DNA from: an uncultured Bacteroidales bacterium
GTDB lineage: Bacteria > Bacteroidota > Bacteroidia > Bacteroidales > UBA932
Assembly (NCBI GenBank): GCA_946403855.1
Contig: CAMJBH010000007.1
Span: 1 to 64,000 of the forward strand
Direction: 5' to 3'
DNA length: 64,000 nt
The notes beneath the pieces are model-generated. The model was not told where the DNA came from, searched no databases, and worked only from the letters and a program-made list of their open reading frames with translations. The translations under genes and the position numbers were made by a program. This document shows positions 62,728 to 64,000 of this stretch, in pieces. Positions within the stretch are counted from its first letter, which is position 1. Each line of letters opens with the position of its first letter.

Positions 62728-62738
62728 CTTATTCTCCG

Positions 62739-64000
62739 TTACTTAATGATACAAACAGCGACACGGTTGTCGGACGGGCTTGCGTTGGCATCCCTGTCGG
62801 TACCCGCGGCTTTGCACTCGATCCTGTCGGCGGAAATACCTGCGGCAGTAAGCATATTGGCCACTACGTCGGCGCGGTTCTCAGACAGGACCTTGTTGAT
62901 TTCGGATGAACCGGTAGCGGAATCGGCATAGCCGGTTACGATAATCTTGGCTTCGGGATTATCCTTCAGTATCTGGCAGATACGGCCAAGTTTGAATGCT
63001 TCGTCAGGACGGATTTCGGATTTGCCGATGAGGAAGAACAGGTCGTCGGTGTATTCTCCCTTGAGCGAAGATACGGGAACTTCCACCTTCTTCTCCACCA
63101 CTTTCTCAACTTCCTTCACAACCTCTTTGATGACTTCCTTGACCTCAGGCTGAGCGGCCTTTACGGCCTTGGCTGCAGCAGCTGCGGCAGCAGGAGTTGC
63201 ATAGGCAGCGCCGGCGGCGGAAGCTACCCTGGTGTCTCCTCCAAAGGTTACCTGCAGACCCAAAGTGAAGGTCCTGGTCATGTATGCGCTCAGGTTGGTG
63301 TAGGATTCAGGATCCCAGCCCTGGGGGAAGCGGTCGATGGAAAAAGGATCGGTGGCACTGGCATACACGCGGATGCGCTCCATGTTTATGGCCTTAACAA
63401 TGCGCTCGGGGATGGTGTAGCTCAGGGTGATGTTCTTCATGCGGAAGTAACCGCCGTTGAAGAGCCAGTAGTCGGAGGTCTGCTCGTAGTCGTTCTTGGC
63501 AGAGTTGGTGAGAGTGGCGCGGGGATACAAGGCCTTGGCGTTCTGCTCGTCGGTCTTGTAGCGGCTCCAGTAGTGCTTGTCGTATTCCACGGGGAAGGTG
63601 TAGGCGTCACCGTCGCGGTAAACCATGGCCTGGCCCTTCCATGCGAGCACCTTGCCCACGCCCTGGAAAGTCATGGACAGATCCCAGTTCTTCCAGCCCA
63701 GGTTGATGTTGCCGCCGAACTGGTAATGGGGAGACGAGCTTCCGAGGACTTCGCGGTCGTAGGTGGCATTGACGATTCCGTCGGGGACGGGATTGCCGGG
63801 GGTGCCTTCGGGACCGTTGAGGTCTTTGTATTCAATGTTGCCGAGGCCTACGCTCGGGTAGAGTTTGGCGCTGGCAGCAAGCTGCTCGTCGGTGAGGTAA
63901 AGACCGTTGCTGCGGTAGCCGTACCATGCATTGTATTCCACACCTTCTTTGATAATCTGGCTTCCGAGGCTCTGATAGCCGCCCAGGTTGCCCATGACGG
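62739..64000 (-). CDS. SusC-family transporter fused to C-terminal OmpA domain (5' part outside window)
   Basis: Only the last 420 codons are inside the window. The first 280 residues are the C-terminal part of a SusC/RagA barrel (YQFGGNINLGWKNWDLSMTF, GYFRMKNITLSYTIPERIV, RFPQGWDPESYTNLSAY, and the final strand TRTFTLGLQVTFGG). The frame then continues through an Ala-rich stretch and a Lys/Glu/Val coiled linker (VKEVIKEVVKEVEKVVEKK). It ends in an OmpA-like peptidoglycan-binding domain (about the last 110 residues) with VTGYADSATGSSEINKVLSE, NRADVVANML and a closing NRVAV. The Asp and Arg that hold diaminopimelate are present. A standard SusC ends at the barrel; this fusion is unusual. Confidence 0.9.
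   Translation of the reverse strand, partial: VMGNLGGYQSLGSQIIKEGVEYNAWYGYRSNGLYLTDEQLAASAKLYPSVGLGNIEYKDLNGPEGTPGNPVPDGIVNATYDREVLGSSSPHYQFGGNINLGWKNWDLSMTFQGVGKVLAWKGQAMVYRDGDAYTFPVEYDKHYWSRYKTDEQNAKALYPRATLTNSAKNDYEQTSDYWLFNGGYFRMKNITLSYTIPERIVKAINMERIRVYASATDPFSIDRFPQGWDPESYTNLSAYMTRTFTLGLQVTFGGDTRVASAAGAAYATPAAAAAAAKAVKAAQPEVKEVIKEVVKEVEKVVEKKVEVPVSSLKGEYTDDLFFLIGKSEIRPDEAFKLGRICQILKDNPEAKIIVTGYADSATGSSEINKVLSENRADVVANMLTAAGISADRIECKAAGTDRDANASPSDNRVAVCIIK

Noticed and set aside
1..64000. tRNA, rRNA and known riboswitches
   Set aside because: I looked in the intergenic regions and saw no cloverleaf, rRNA sequence or recognisable riboswitch core; without a covariance search a small RNA could be missed.

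Overview
The window reads as a chromosomal segment of a Bacteroidales bacterium, probably gut or rumen associated. The evidence is two SusC/SusD (RagA/RagB) systems, a FeoA-FeoB fusion, many lipoproteins with Bacteroidota-type lipoboxes, promoters of the Bacteroidota type (TAnnTTTG at -7, TTTG about 19 bp upstream), a ribosomal protein S16 with a long Ala/Glu tail, and remnants of Rhs proteins. Housekeeping DNA is GC-rich; 34.5-38.4 kb is visibly AT-rich. I cannot assign a genus.

Layout. 0-5.7 kb: a small partial gene, pgeF between two copies of a 182-bp nested-hairpin repeat, then a five-gene minus-strand envelope operon (OM barrel, lipase, lipoprotein, YkvA-like protein, rhodanese-thioredoxin lipoprotein). 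5.9-10.2 kb: LolA-like protein, SDR, ZIP transporter, and a lipoprotein/mtnN/glycosyltransferase operon. 10.2-20.2 kb: a five-gene operon of Tricorn-like protease, SusC, SusD and two lipoproteins, which looks like a peptide-processing and import locus. 20.3-29.5 kb: SanA-like protein, OM barrel, nuclease, deoD, lipoprotein, feoAB and the pseudouridine catabolism pair psuK-psuG. 29.7-41.3 kb: a serine-type sulfatase with a C-terminal propeller-like region, then sufB-pnuC, then a roughly 4.9-kb island of orphan Rhs tips and probable immunity genes bounded by direct repeats, then sufC-sufD-ispE. 41.3-45.2 kb: DUF5686-type OM protein and aldehyde dehydrogenase. 45.4-50.6 kb: two paralogous OM barrels on either side of a LytS/LytTR two-component system, with three arrays of a 52-bp tandem repeat and two truncated copies of rimM. 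50.2-54.4 kb: rpsP-rimM, a PIN/AbrB toxin-antitoxin pair, pgk and an RNA methyltransferase. 54.4-64 kb: a lipoprotein preceded by a 46-codon gene, then an operon of SusC-OmpA fusion, BACON lipoprotein, SusD and two tandem metallo-beta-lactamase-fold lipoproteins.

The most unusual items are: (i) the Rhs orphan toxin/immunity island that splits the suf operon, with every recognisable toxin remnant damaged while two immunity candidates are intact; (ii) ispE carrying two in-frame palindromic insertions, similar in principle to Rickettsia palindromic elements; (iii) a SusC transporter fused to a C-terminal OmpA peptidoglycan-binding domain; (iv) 52-bp arrays that repeatedly abut rimM fragments cut at the same base; and (v) several genes whose -7 box lies 4 or 7 nt before the start codon, which predicts leaderless mRNAs.

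No tRNA, rRNA, CRISPR array, transposase gene or known riboswitch was recognised.
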